The notes under the pieces: generated by a model
Seen by the model: the letters and a program-made list of their open reading frames with translations, nothing else
Told to the model about the DNA's origin: nothing
Databases searched by the model: none
Assembly (NCBI GenBank): GCA_903923395.1
Contig: CAIXXM010000102.1
Span: forward strand, 37,439-101,438
Length of the DNA: 64,000 bases
Reading direction: 5' to 3'
Source of the DNA: an uncultured Acidobacteriia bacterium
GTDB taxonomy: Bacteria > Acidobacteriota > Terriglobia > Bryobacterales > Bryobacteraceae
In this document: positions 45,348 through 53,459 of the stretch, one piece after another
Numbering within the stretch: position 1 is the stretch's first letter
Layout of the letters: every line of letters begins with the position of its first letter
Position numbers and translations under genes: made by a program

Positions 45348-45776
45348 ATGGCAATGGCAGTTGGCGGGTCCGGTGGCGGACCCAGAGCCGATATCAACAT
45401 GACGCCGATGATTGATATTCTGCTTGTGCTGCTGATTATCTTCATGGCGATCTCGCCGGTGAAGCCTCACGGTCTGGACGCGCTTGCACCTCAGCCGCCA
45501 CCCCCGAATCAGCCGCCAAACAATTCCGATGACCGCACCGTGGTGATCGTGATCGATAAGCAGAATCAGGTGAAGTTGAATTCCGACCCCATCACCTGGG
45601 ACAAACTGGAAGAACGTCTGGTGGAAATCTTCAAGACACGCGCCGAAAAGGTCGTGTTCGTGAAGGGTGATCCAGATCTGGAATACCAGGTGGTCGCCAA
45701 GGCTATCGACACAGCGCATCTCGCGGGCATCGATAAAGTCGGCTTGATGACACCGAAAGTGGAGGAAGGCAAATAA
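45348..45776 (+). CDS. exbD: ExbD/TolR-family protein 2
   Basis: A 142-residue protein with INMTPMIDILLVLLIIFMAI including the conserved Asp, then a Pro-rich hinge (PQPPPPNQPPNN) and a periplasmic domain (VVIVIDKQNQVKLN). It differs clearly from the first copy. GAGAGGAGACC precedes the ATG. Its stop and the next start share one base (TAATG). Confidence 0.93.
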   Translation: MAMAVGGSGGGPRADINMTPMIDILLVLLIIFMAISPVKPHGLDALAPQPPPPNQPPNNSDDRTVVIVIDKQNQVKLNSDPITWDKLEERLVEIFKTRAEKVVFVKGDPDLEYQVVAKAIDTAHLAGIDKVGLMTPKVEEGK

Positions 45777-46576
45777 TGCGCCACTTGCGGCTCATCATTT
45801 TGACCGGTGGACTCGCGGCGCTTGCGCTGATGAACTCCGGTTGCGCGAAACTCCAGGCACGCGACAATCTGAACCAGGGTGTGAACGCCTTCAAGGGCGC
45901 GAAGTATCAGGAGGCCGCCGAGTTCTTCAAAAAGGCGATCGAACTGGACCCGACGTTCAGCACGGCCCGGATCTACCTGGCCACCTCCTATGTGCAGCAG
46001 TACATTCCCGGTTCCGATACCCCGGACAACAAGCGGAATGCCGAGGCTGCGCTCACGGAGTTCGGCAAGGTTCTGTCGGAAGACCCGAAGAACCTGCTCG
46101 CTACTCAATCGCTCGCCAATCTTTATTACCAGATGAAGACTTGGGACAAGGCGGTCGAGTGGAATAAGAAGGTCGTAGAACTGGATCCGAATAACAAGGA
46201 AGCTTACTACTCGATCGGTGTCATTGCCTGGACCCAGTTCATCACGCCGGTCCGGGAAGCGCGCCAGGGTTTGAAGATGAAGCCGGAAGATCCCGGTCCC
46301 ATCAAAGATCCCAAGGTTCGTGACGAACTTGCCGCGAAGTACAAGGCCAGCCTCGATGCCGGTGTGGAAGCAGTCAAGAAGGCCCTCGCAATCGACCCTG
46401 AGTATGAGAACGCGATGGCTTACATGAACCTTCTGATCCGCTACCGCGCTGATCTGGATGCTGACAAAACTGCCTACGAAGCAGACATCAAGGAAGCTGA
46501 CACGTGGGTCCAGAAGAGCCTGGAAACCATGAAGATCAAGGCGGAACGCAAGGCGAAGGATCCCAACGCCAAGTAA
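45776..46576 (+). CDS. TPR-repeat lipoprotein
   Basis: A 266-residue lipoprotein with a signal ending at LMNSGC (lipobox). Tetratricopeptide repeats fill the rest: GAKYQEAAEFFKKAIELDP, the paired MKTWDKAVEWNKKVVELDP, and a last one near ALAIDPEYENAMAYM. It is the last gene of the TonB/ExbB/ExbD unit and shares one base with ExbD 2, so it may scaffold that complex at a membrane face. A strong terminator follows. Confidence 0.92.
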   Translation: MRHLRLIILTGGLAALALMNSGCAKLQARDNLNQGVNAFKGAKYQEAAEFFKKAIELDPTFSTARIYLATSYVQQYIPGSDTPDNKRNAEAALTEFGKVLSEDPKNLLATQSLANLYYQMKTWDKAVEWNKKVVELDPNNKEAYYSIGVIAWTQFITPVREARQGLKMKPEDPGPIKDPKVRDELAAKYKASLDAGVEAVKKALAIDPEYENAMAYMNLLIRYRADLDADKTAYEADIKEADTWVQKSLETMKIKAERKAKDPNAK

Positions 46577-46600
46577 GTTTTCGTGCAAAGCAATCAATAA

Positions 46601-46634
46601 AAAGGGACCGCTGGCAACAGCGGTCCCTTTTTAT
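46601..46634 (+). terminator. Rho-independent terminator closing the TonB/ExbBD operon
   Basis: AAAGGGACCGCTG (46601-46613) pairs perfectly with CAGCGGTCCCTTT (46618-46630) around the loop GCAA, followed by T-rich sequence. Confidence 0.95.
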
Positions 46635-46647
46635 TTGTGCGTTGGCT

Positions 46648-47202
46648 ATGTTAGAAGGGATGGAATTCGAGCCTTTTCTTTACGGTGCGGAAGTTGCTAA
46701 GATCCTGGCGCTGGCCGGGGATGGCAGGGAGTTGCAGGAGTTGCGTCCCGCTGGTTGCAGGTATCCCGCAGCAAAGGCAGAACTGGCGCGATTCACCGCT
46801 GGTCATTTGTTCCCCAAAGGCCGTTCGCCGCAGGGAGCGGTGTGCGCCCTGTATCTTTATCTGGGGTGTCTCGATGAAGCGCACAGCATCGCGCAGGATT
46901 TGAGTTCGCGCGAAGGCAGTTACTGGCATGGCGTGATGCACCGTATGGAGGGGGATTTCTGGAATGCCAAGTACTGGTTTCAGCGTGCCGGAACGCACCC
47001 CGTATTTCCCTCGATTGCGGCAGCCGCCCGGGAGATTGGCTATGATGCCGCGCATACATGGGCCCCGTCGGAATTCGTTGACTTTTGCGAAACATCTCAA
47101 CGGCGCGGTGGATCAGAAGAAGAAGCGGTGGCAAAAGGTGTGCAAATGATCGAATGGCGTTTTCTGTTTGACTGGTGTGCCCGTGCGGGGGCGAAGTCGT
47201 GA
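46648..47202 (+). CDS. Conserved protein of unknown function
   Basis: A 184-residue soluble protein. It has no named family that I recognise. Helical with TPR-like spacing (GAVCALYLYLGCLDEAHSIAQ; GDFWNAKYWFQRAG), the aromatic-rich ending IEWRFLFDWCARAG, and no signal peptide. ATG 46648 is used; ATG 46660 is too close to its possible ribosome binding site. Its stop overlaps the dehydrogenase start by 4 nt, suggesting a joint role. Confidence 0.75.
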   Translation: MLEGMEFEPFLYGAEVAKILALAGDGRELQELRPAGCRYPAAKAELARFTAGHLFPKGRSPQGAVCALYLYLGCLDEAHSIAQDLSSREGSYWHGVMHRMEGDFWNAKYWFQRAGTHPVFPSIAAAAREIGYDAAHTWAPSEFVDFCETSQRRGGSEEEAVAKGVQMIEWRFLFDWCARAGAKS

Positions 47203-48320
47203 GTGTCCGTGCGGCGGTCTTGAATGGTTTTGAACAGCCTCTGCTGCTGGAGACATTCCCTGAACCGGGCCAATTAGCTCCGGGTGAGGTGCTGGTTTCT
47301 GTCGATATCGCAGGGATCTGCGGCACCGATGTGCACCTCTGGCTGGGACAGTTGCGGATTCCACTGCCGAATATTCTGGGGCATGAGACGGCGGGCCGCA
47401 TCGAACGGATGGGGTCAGAGCCGCTGTTGGATTGGCGGGGGACACCGCTGCAGGTGGGCGACCGCGTCACCTGGGCCAGTTCCATCAGCTGCGGGGAATG
47501 TTATTACTGCCGGATGAAGAAGCAGCCGACGCGCTGCTTGACGCGCAAGGCCTATGGAATCAGTTACTGTTCGAGCGATGCGCCACACTTGCGGGGCGGC
47601 TACGCGGAGAAGATTCTGTTGCGCGCCGGGACGGCGATATTCCGCATCCCGGACAGTGTGTCGAGTGAGTCGCTAATCGGTGCCGGCTGCGCTTTGACGA
47701 CGGCGATTCATGCCTCTGAGCGTGCGCCGCTCGAATGGGGCGACACGGTCATTGTCCAAGGAACCGGGCCGGTTGGTTTGGCTGCCGTGGTGGTGGCCAA
47801 GGCGGCGGGCGCGTCGAAGATCGTGGCCATTGGCGGTCCCAAACACCGCCTGGATCTTGCTCTGGGTTTTGGTGCTTCGGCTGTGATTGATATCGCGGAA
47901 TTGCCCACGGCTGAAGCGAGACAGCAAGCGGCTCTCGAGGTTGTGGGACCGCACGGTGCCGATCAGGTGATCGAGTGCGTTGGGCATCCTGATGCGGTCA
48001 ATGAGGGGATCGTCCTCTGCCGCGATGGTGGTCAGTTTGTGGTGCTCGGCCAGTATGCGGATGCCGGGAATATTCCGTTTAATCCGCACACCATCACGCG
48101 GAAACAGTTGCGTGTCATCGGCAGTTGGGGTTTTGAACCAAGGCATGTGGACCGGGCGATCCGTCTGCTGGAAAATGAGCCCGGATTGCGGGCGAAGTTT
48201 GAAGCCGGGATCACCCACAAGTTCCCGCTGGGTCAAGCCGCGGAAGCGTTGGATACGGCCCGTCGCTGGGCGGGAGGGAAGACCGTGATTCTTCCCAATG
48301 CAGAGGAAACTGCCAATTGA
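47199..48320 (+). CDS. Zinc-dependent medium-chain dehydrogenase
   Basis: A 373-residue oxidoreductase. Catalytic zinc: Cys in GICGTDVHLW and His-Glu in GHETAG. Structural zinc: CGECYYCRMKKQPTRC. NAD binding: VQGTGPVGLAAVVVAKAAGA. The general family oxidises polyols, threonine or alcohols; the substrate is undetermined. Start GTG 47199 overlaps the upstream stop (GTGA) and its stop overlaps the next start (TTGA), so three genes are coupled. Confidence 0.92.
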   Translation: MSVRAAVLNGFEQPLLLETFPEPGQLAPGEVLVSVDIAGICGTDVHLWLGQLRIPLPNILGHETAGRIERMGSEPLLDWRGTPLQVGDRVTWASSISCGECYYCRMKKQPTRCLTRKAYGISYCSSDAPHLRGGYAEKILLRAGTAIFRIPDSVSSESLIGAGCALTTAIHASERAPLEWGDTVIVQGTGPVGLAAVVVAKAAGASKIVAIGGPKHRLDLALGFGASAVIDIAELPTAEARQQAALEVVGPHGADQVIECVGHPDAVNEGIVLCRDGGQFVVLGQYADAGNIPFNPHTITRKQLRVIGSWGFEPRHVDRAIRLLENEPGLRAKFEAGITHKFPLGQAAEALDTARRWAGGKTVILPNAEETAN

Positions 48321-49525
48321 AACGGATTGTCTTCTTAGTCGTACTTGCTGCCCTGTGCGCCGCGGGCTATTGGGGGTACACCAAACAGCACACCCCGCCG
48401 CCCGTGTCCTTCGCGAAGGCCACGCGGGAGACCATCGTCAACACCCTGTCCACAAATGGCAAGGTGGAGCCGGTGGAATCACAGGATGCGCGCGCGGAAT
48501 CCGGCGGCTTGATTGCACGTTTGCTGATTAAGCAAGGCGACGTTGTGCGCGCCGGGCAGGTTTTGGCGGAGATCCGCGAAACCGGCGTCCAGCAGGAATT
48601 GCAGGGTGCTGAGGCGCGGGAAGCCCAGGCCCGTGCGGATTTGCAGACCTTGCAGCAGGGTGGTCCGCAGGCGGATCTGGCGGAATTGGATGCGGAGGTT
48701 TCGCGTTTGAAGTCCGAGCGGGTTGTGGCACAGCGCAACGTGGAATCACTCGCGCGACTGGTGCAAAAGGAAGCCGCACCGCGCCTGGAACTCGAACAGG
48801 CGAAGAATAAGCTGGAAGCCATGGACGGCGAAATCGCTTCACTCGAAAAGCGGCGCCGGTCTTTGGTGGGGCAGAATGAGATTGCCTCGGCGCAGGCACG
48901 CATCCGGGAAGCAGCGGCCAATGTGTCGCTGGCTAAGTCACGGATTGCTTTGGGTACCGTGCTGGCTCCGATTGCCGGGACAGTTTACGATTTGCCGGTG
49001 AAGCAGGGCGCGTATTTGTCCCGTGGTGATGTGGTTGCGGCGATAGGCCGGCTGAATCCGGTGCGCGTCCGTGTCTATGTGGATGAGCCGGAAATGGGCC
49101 GTGTTGCCGTGAAGCAGCCCGTCAAACTCACCTGGGATGCCATGCAGGGCAGGGAATGGCACGGTACGGTCGACCGGCGCCCAACGCAGGTGTTCCAACT
49201 CGGAACAAGACAGGTTGGCGAGGTCATCTGCACGATTGAAAACCCATCCGGCGAATTGATCCCGGGGACGAATGTGAATGCCTTTGTGGAAACCGCCGTC
49301 TCCGCCAACGCTCTCACGGTTCCGAAGTCAGCGCTGCGCAATGATGACGGCCTGGGTGTCTATATGCTGGATGGGAAGACGGTGCGTTGGCAGAAGGTGA
49401 AGACCGGCGTCAACAGTGCTTTGCGTGTAGAAGTGCTGGAAGGCCTGCGTGAGGGTGACGTGGTCGCGGCGCAGACGGATCAGGCACTCAAGCCGGGCCA
49501 ACTGGTAAGCGCGGTCATTCAGTAA
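48317..49525 (+). CDS. HlyD-like periplasmic adaptor protein
   Basis: A 402-residue membrane-fusion protein of the MacA/RND-adaptor type. N-terminal helix (IVFLVVLAALCAAGYW), biotinyl-lipoyl half-motifs (GKVEPVESQDARAES, later VLAPIAGTVYDLPVKQGAYL), a long coiled coil (about 95-205), a beta-barrel and a C-terminal membrane-proximal part. The ABC or RND pump it should serve is not next to it. Start is TTG 48317 inside the preceding stop. It may serve the FUSC exporter or a pump elsewhere. Confidence 0.9.
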   Translation: MKRIVFLVVLAALCAAGYWGYTKQHTPPPVSFAKATRETIVNTLSTNGKVEPVESQDARAESGGLIARLLIKQGDVVRAGQVLAEIRETGVQQELQGAEAREAQARADLQTLQQGGPQADLAELDAEVSRLKSERVVAQRNVESLARLVQKEAAPRLELEQAKNKLEAMDGEIASLEKRRRSLVGQNEIASAQARIREAAANVSLAKSRIALGTVLAPIAGTVYDLPVKQGAYLSRGDVVAAIGRLNPVRVRVYVDEPEMGRVAVKQPVKLTWDAMQGREWHGTVDRRPTQVFQLGTRQVGEVICTIENPSGELIPGTNVNAFVETAVSANALTVPKSALRNDDGLGVYMLDGKTVRWQKVKTGVNSALRVEVLEGLREGDVVAAQTDQALKPGQLVSAVIQ

Positions 49526-49536
49526 ACGCGCTTACC
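49504..49536. terminator. Perfect 10-bp inverted repeat spanning both convergent stop codons
   Basis: GGTAAGCGCG and CGCGCTTACC with a 13-nt loop. The HlyD stop lies in the loop and the anti-sigma stop in the right arm; the genes end only 6 nt apart. It has no T-run, so it may stop transcription from both sides by its hairpin with factor help. Confidence 0.55.
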
Positions 49537-49771
49537 GGGTGGTTGCCATTTTCTTTTCGAGCGCGACCATCAAGCGGCTGTGGACATCACGGGGCACGTC
49601 ATATTCCTTCATGCCCTTGTAGATCCGCAGAGTCCTCTTGGTGGTATCGCAGATCACCCAGCAGTTCGGGCACTCGGCGATATGGCGCTCCAGCTTCTCG
49701 CGAATTTCGGCGTCCGTCTTTTCGTCGAGATAGTCTGTCAGTTCTTCGAGAAAGTCTTTACATGTAAGCAA
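49532..49771 (-). CDS. Zinc-binding anti-sigma factor
   Basis: A 79-residue protein with the zf-HC2 anti-sigma motif: His, Cys, Cys in HIAECPNC, preceded by CKDFLEELTDYLDEKTD. No membrane helix, so it is cytosolic. It overlaps the sigma factor gene by 14 nt. It likely holds the sigma factor inactive until a redox or other signal releases it. Confidence 0.92.
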   Translation of the reverse strand: MLTCKDFLEELTDYLDEKTDAEIREKLERHIAECPNCWVICDTTKRTLRIYKGMKEYDVPRDVHSRLMVALEKKMATTR

Positions 49772-50390
49772 AGGCGTCGTCTCCCTTGCGCTTAAAGAAT
49801 TTCGTCAGGCGGTCGCGCAACTGCAGTCTGGCGCGCAACAGGCGGCTTTTTACGGCCGGAATGCTGAGATCGAGGGCTTCGGCGGTCTCTTCTGTCGAGA
49901 GGCCGTCGACATCACGGAGCGTGAACACGGTGCGGTAAATCGGCGCCAGGCTGTCCACTGCTTCGGCGAGGATGGTTTGGAGTTCGCCCTGGTTGAGTTG
50001 TTGTTCGGGGTCGGGGTCCCACGCGGCAATCTCGCGGACCACAATGTCTTCGCCGGTATCAATCTGTTCATCCAGAGATACAGACCGGTCGCTCTTGCGC
50101 TTGCGCAACTTCATGAGCGCCTGGTTGACGGCGATACGGACGATCCACGTGTAGAACTTGGAGTTACCCTGGAACTGGTCGAGATGCTCATAGGCCTTCA
50201 GGAACGATTCCTGGAGAACGTCCTCGGCATCTTCGCGGTTCTGTGTAATGTTCATGGCAAGCCGGAAAATCTTGCCTTCATAACGGTTGACGAGGGAAGC
50301 AAAGGCGCTTTGGTCACCCGCGCGGGATTTCGTAACGAGGTCCAGTTCAACCTGATCAACGACCAGGACTGGAGTGGTAGCGGGGGACAT
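49758..50390 (-). CDS. ECF-type RNA polymerase sigma factor
   Basis: A 210-residue alternative sigma factor. Region 2: IFRLAMNITQNREDAEDVLQ and KFYTWIVRIAVNQALMKLR. Region 4: LRDVDGLSTEETAEALDLS and VKSRLLRARLQLRDRL. ATG 50390 has TAGGAGAT upstream; an earlier start at 50465 lacks coding character. The following anti-sigma factor overlaps its end. The target regulon cannot be told. Confidence 0.94.
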   Translation of the reverse strand: MSPATTPVLVVDQVELDLVTKSRAGDQSAFASLVNRYEGKIFRLAMNITQNREDAEDVLQESFLKAYEHLDQFQGNSKFYTWIVRIAVNQALMKLRKRKSDRSVSLDEQIDTGEDIVVREIAAWDPDPEQQLNQGELQTILAEAVDSLAPIYRTVFTLRDVDGLSTEETAEALDLSIPAVKSRLLRARLQLRDRLTKFFKRKGDDAFAYM

Positions 50391-50507
50391 GTCGGAAGAT
50401 CTCCTATTCTCCCATACGGGAAAACCAGCGCTGCCTGTTCCGGACATTGCATAGGACAATTCCATGTCGTCCTATCGGATGCCCGTCCACAAAAAGAAGT
50501 TTCAATT

Positions 50508-51194
50508 TTACTTAACGGGATTTTTGTCCCATTCCCGCAACACCCGCAGGATGTACTCACGGGTTTCTCTGTAAGGAGGTACCCCATGATACCGCTCCAC
50601 GGCCTGTGGACCGGCATTATACGCGGCCAGGGCCAGGATCACCTGATCCGGGTGGTGTTCATACTTTAGCAGGAGCTCGCGAAGATACTTGGCTCCTCCA
50701 TCCGTATTTTCCTTGGGGTCGTAGGGGTTCACACCAAGAGACTTTGCCGTGGCTTGCATGAGTTGCATGAGTCCGATTGCTCCCTTGGGCGATACGGCCC
50801 TGGGCTGGAAATTGGATTCCGCTTTCATTACGCTGAGGACAAAGGCTTCGGGCAACTGGTACTTGCGGGCGGCTGCAGCGGCGAATTCCCGCGGTGTTTG
50901 CGCGGGAGCGGGTGGTTGCACCTTCGTCACGGTTCGCCCGTCTTCCAGGCGGGCGTGCCCGGACTCCACGGCTGCGGCTGGCACGGGTTGCGGCTCCGGA
51001 TCAGATTCGAAAGCCTCCACATTGGCAGCGGGCAGTTCCAGGAAACCCTCGCCCTGGTAGAGCCGGATGCTGGAGCCGATCCGCTCATGCCGGTCCGCGT
51101 GCAAACGGAAGCCGCTGGTCAGCAGGACGGATTCCCCGGCCAGCAGTGGCCATGCCGCAGCGAAGAACCCGGTAAGATGAAGAATTCGCCTCAT
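50508..51194 (-). CDS. SLT-type lytic transglycosylase
   Basis: A 228-residue exported peptidoglycan enzyme. Signal peptide ([19 protein letters not shown]), a short beta-type segment, a Pro/Ala-rich linker, and an SLT domain (about 120-220): catalytic Glu in [14 protein letters not shown], then [10 protein letters not shown] and LALAAYNAG. It cuts glycan strands to 1,6-anhydro ends. The start codon ATG at 51194 shares two bases with the start of threonine synthase on the other strand (CATG), so both promoters must lie inside the opposite coding regions. Confidence 0.93.
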   Translation of the reverse strand: MRRILHLTGFFAAAWPLLAGESVLLTSGFRLHADRHERIGSSIRLYQGEGFLELPAANVEAFESDPEPQPVPAAAVESGHARLEDGRTVTKVQPPAPAQTPREFAAAAARKYQLPEAFVLSVMKAESNFQPRAVSPKGAIGLMQLMQATAKSLGVNPYDPKENTDGGAKYLRELLLKYEHHPDQVILALAAYNAGPQAVERYHGVPPYRETREYILRVLREWDKNPVK

Positions 51195-52425
51195 GCCTAT
51201 GACATCAGTGACGCATCTCGAGTGCAGTTTGTGCAAGAAGAATTTCCAAGCCGGGAAGCCCTGGAACTTGTGCGAGTGCGGCGGGCCGCTGCTCGTGCGG
51301 TACGATCTGGCGCAAATGAAGGAAGCCTGGAAGCGGGACGATATCGCCAAGGGGCCGAATTCCATGTGGCGGTATGCGCCGGCGCTGCCGGTCGTGCAGC
51401 CGGAACATATCGTCTCGCTCGGTGAGGGGATGACGCCTGTATTGAAGGCTCCCCGCACGGCCAAACGGATTGGCGCGAAGGATCTCTGGATCAAGGATGA
51501 AGGTCTGAACCCTACAGGCTCCTTCAAGGCGCGCGGACTTTCCTGCGCGGTCTCCATGTGCGTGGAGCTTGGCCTGAACCGGCTGGCGATTCCGAGCGCC
51601 GGCAATGCGGCGAGCGCACTGGCCTGTTACGCCGCGGCGGCGGGCTTGGAAGCACATATCTTCATGCCGCAGGACGTGCCGCAATCGAACTTCATTGAGT
51701 GCAAGGCCTACGGGGCGCACGTGACCCTGGTGAATGGTCTGATCAGCGATTGCGGACGCATTGTGGGCGAGCGGAAGGCCAAAGAAGGCTGGTTTGAGGT
51801 CAGCACGCTCAAAGAGCCCTACCGCATCGAAGGCAAGAAGACGATGGGGTATGAGATCGCTGAACAACTGGGGTGGGAACTGCCGGATGCGATCTTCTAT
51901 CCCACAGGCGGCGGCGTCGGGATGATTGGGATGTGGAAGGCCTTCGATGAAATGGAGGCGATGGGCTGGATCGGGCCGAAGCGTCCGAAGATGATTGCCG
52001 TGCAGGCGGCGGGTTGTCAGCCTGTGGTGCGTGCTTACGAGCAGGGCGCGGAACGCAGCACTTTCTATGATGGTGCGACCACTTTGGCGAGCGGTCTGCG
52101 CGTGCCGAAGCCGCTGGGAGATTTCCTGGTGCTGGAAGCTGTCCGTAAGTCAGGCGGCACGGCCATTGCGGTTTCGGATCAGGAGTTAGTGGATGCCGGA
52201 ATTGAACTGGCCACCGAAGATGGTATCTTCGCGGCGCCGGAAGGTTCAGCCTGTGTTGTCGCTGCGCAGCGCCTGATTGAACAAGGGCTGCTCAAGGCAG
52301 AGGATAAGATCGTGATCTACAACACGGGGTCCGGCTTGAAGTATCTGGAAGCTTATTCGACCAGATTCCCGCGCAACGCAGCTGGTGAGGCAGATAAGTT
52401 GGGCGGTTTAATTACGCCGAGGTAG
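51193..52425 (+). CDS. thrC: Threonine synthase
   Basis: PLP enzyme turning O-phosphohomoserine into threonine. The 410 residues carry a small N-terminal zinc-ribbon-like Cys set (Cys11, 14, 27, 29), [11 protein letters not shown] with PLP-Lys112, [17 protein letters not shown], and [11 protein letters not shown]. The ribbon type is usual in one major thrC class. Start is ATG 51193 or the ATG two codons later. It diverges from the lytic transglycosylase with overlapping start codons. Confidence 0.93.
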   Translation: MPMTSVTHLECSLCKKNFQAGKPWNLCECGGPLLVRYDLAQMKEAWKRDDIAKGPNSMWRYAPALPVVQPEHIVSLGEGMTPVLKAPRTAKRIGAKDLWIKDEGLNPTGSFKARGLSCAVSMCVELGLNRLAIPSAGNAASALACYAAAAGLEAHIFMPQDVPQSNFIECKAYGAHVTLVNGLISDCGRIVGERKAKEGWFEVSTLKEPYRIEGKKTMGYEIAEQLGWELPDAIFYPTGGGVGMIGMWKAFDEMEAMGWIGPKRPKMIAVQAAGCQPVVRAYEQGAERSTFYDGATTLASGLRVPKPLGDFLVLEAVRKSGGTAIAVSDQELVDAGIELATEDGIFAAPEGSACVVAAQRLIEQGLLKAEDKIVIYNTGSGLKYLEAYSTRFPRNAAGEADKLGGLITPR

Positions 52426-52470
52426 GGCGGGGGATGCGTCAGCAGTACGTCGCTTGTAAGATAGCGTACG

Positions 52471-52790
52471 ATGCTGCTGGATAGAACGGTAACAAGCGTA
52501 TTTGTCTTGGCTGTAGTAGCGCTATTGTTTCTGGGCTCGCTTGTACTTACGAACAGCCGTTCTTACAGTGCCGCTGTAGCCGACGAAATGAGTGCCCTGG
52601 GCGGGGCTTACCGCCTGCATACGCTCTGCGATCTTGCCGTGGATTCGGAGACTGCTGCACGCGGCTTTGCGCTTTCCGGTTCTGCATGGAGGCTTCGTGA
52701 GGTATGAGAAACATACTCCTGCGTTCGATGCAGACCTCCAAACATTGCGGGGCCTCCCGTGGTGCTTCACCTCCGCGAGACAGATGGGAG
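52471..52790 (+). pseudogene. Frameshifted remnant of a CHASE3 membrane sensor
   Basis: The first frame gives a membrane helix (VTSVFVLAVVALLFLGSLVL) and the CHASE3 start with DSETAARGFALSGSAW, then stops near 52707. From 52680 another frame continues with GFVRYEKHTPAFDADLQTL, the expected next part of CHASE3. So one frameshift broke the gene. After about 52790 no kinase or GGDEF sequence follows, so the output region is lost. Confidence 0.7.
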
Positions 52791-52805
52791 GCCGCGACGT
52801 ATTTT

Positions 52806-53123
52806 TCACTGCCTGTCTGTTCTCCGAAGAATCCGGGAGACATTTCGGCTGCCATGAATTACTGCGACAACCTTGACTGGCGTCGTCTCATAAGCGTAAA
52901 TAATGACGTACTTAGGGTATTGGGTCACCGTCCAAAATCTGACCGGGGCTGAGGTTAGGTCGCGACGCAGATGCCCATGCCATGGAGATCTGCCGATAGC
53001 CAGGCAAGCTTCATAGATCGCGAACTCTACAGAATCAGCTGCACGCTGATTGTCCCTCGCGATATACGCCCAGATTTCGAAAATGTCGGCCTTGGCGAGG
53101 TCTGTCAGTTCGTACAGGTTCAA
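52806..53123 (-). CDS. ParE/RelE-type toxin
   Basis: A 105-residue protein of the type II ParE/RelE toxin superfamily: YELTDLAKADIFEIWAYIA, SPWHGHLRRD, VRFWTVTQYPKYVIIYAYE and VKVVAVIHGSRN. ParE poisons DNA gyrase and RelE cuts mRNA; the family pattern favours ParE. Start is TTG 53123, overlapping the antitoxin stop (TTGA). The frame is open further upstream through the antitoxin gene, without meaning. Confidence 0.9.
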   Translation of the reverse strand: MNLYELTDLAKADIFEIWAYIARDNQRAADSVEFAIYEACLAIGRSPWHGHLRRDLTSAPVRFWTVTQYPKYVIIYAYETTPVKVVAVIHGSRNVSRILRRTDRQ

Positions 53124-53416
53124 GGCTGAAGTGAGCGTTCCCGGAGCCAGGCATCTTTCATCGCCTGAATTTGCGCGCGAGCCTCGTGAGCAGGCGTCAC
53201 TCTGCCTTGCGTTGCCTGCAAATACCCCTCCTGGATATGGGCAGAAATTCGATCCCGATCCTCGCCGCTCCACGAGTTCACCTCGTCGAGAAGACGGGTT
53301 TCATCCGCGAGATAGCCCGCGAGAATATCGCCGACAATCTCCTCCGGCCGACATCCCTGTCGTGCTGCGCTCCTGGAGAGTTGCTGTTCCATTTCAGCGC
53401 TCAATTGGACGTGCAT
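53120..53416 (-). CDS. Antitoxin of ParD type
   Basis: A 98-residue partner: MHVQLSAEMEQQLSRSAARQG gives a ribbon-helix-helix-like start, followed by IVGDILAGYLADE and a longer acidic C-terminus. It probably binds the promoter and neutralises the toxin. AGGAGGT lies 5 nt before the ATG. Toxin overlap of 4 nt keeps the pair coupled. The module looks complete, unlike the neighbouring pseudogene. Confidence 0.85.
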   Translation of the reverse strand: MHVQLSAEMEQQLSRSAARQGCRPEEIVGDILAGYLADETRLLDEVNSWSGEDRDRISAHIQEGYLQATQGRVTPAHEARAQIQAMKDAWLRERSLQP

Positions 53417-53459
53417 CGGGTTACCTCCTGAATGTGATTATAGTGCTCTGGTATTCCCT

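Noticed and set aside
46504..46647. N-terminal extension of the unknown protein from 46504
   Set aside because: This part overlaps the TPR lipoprotein and the strong terminator; ATG 46648 after the terminator is the sensible start.
52806..53273. 155-residue form of the ParE-type toxin
   Set aside because: The first 50 residues are the antitoxin gene read in another frame; the TTG at 53123 fits the family and overlaps the antitoxin stop.
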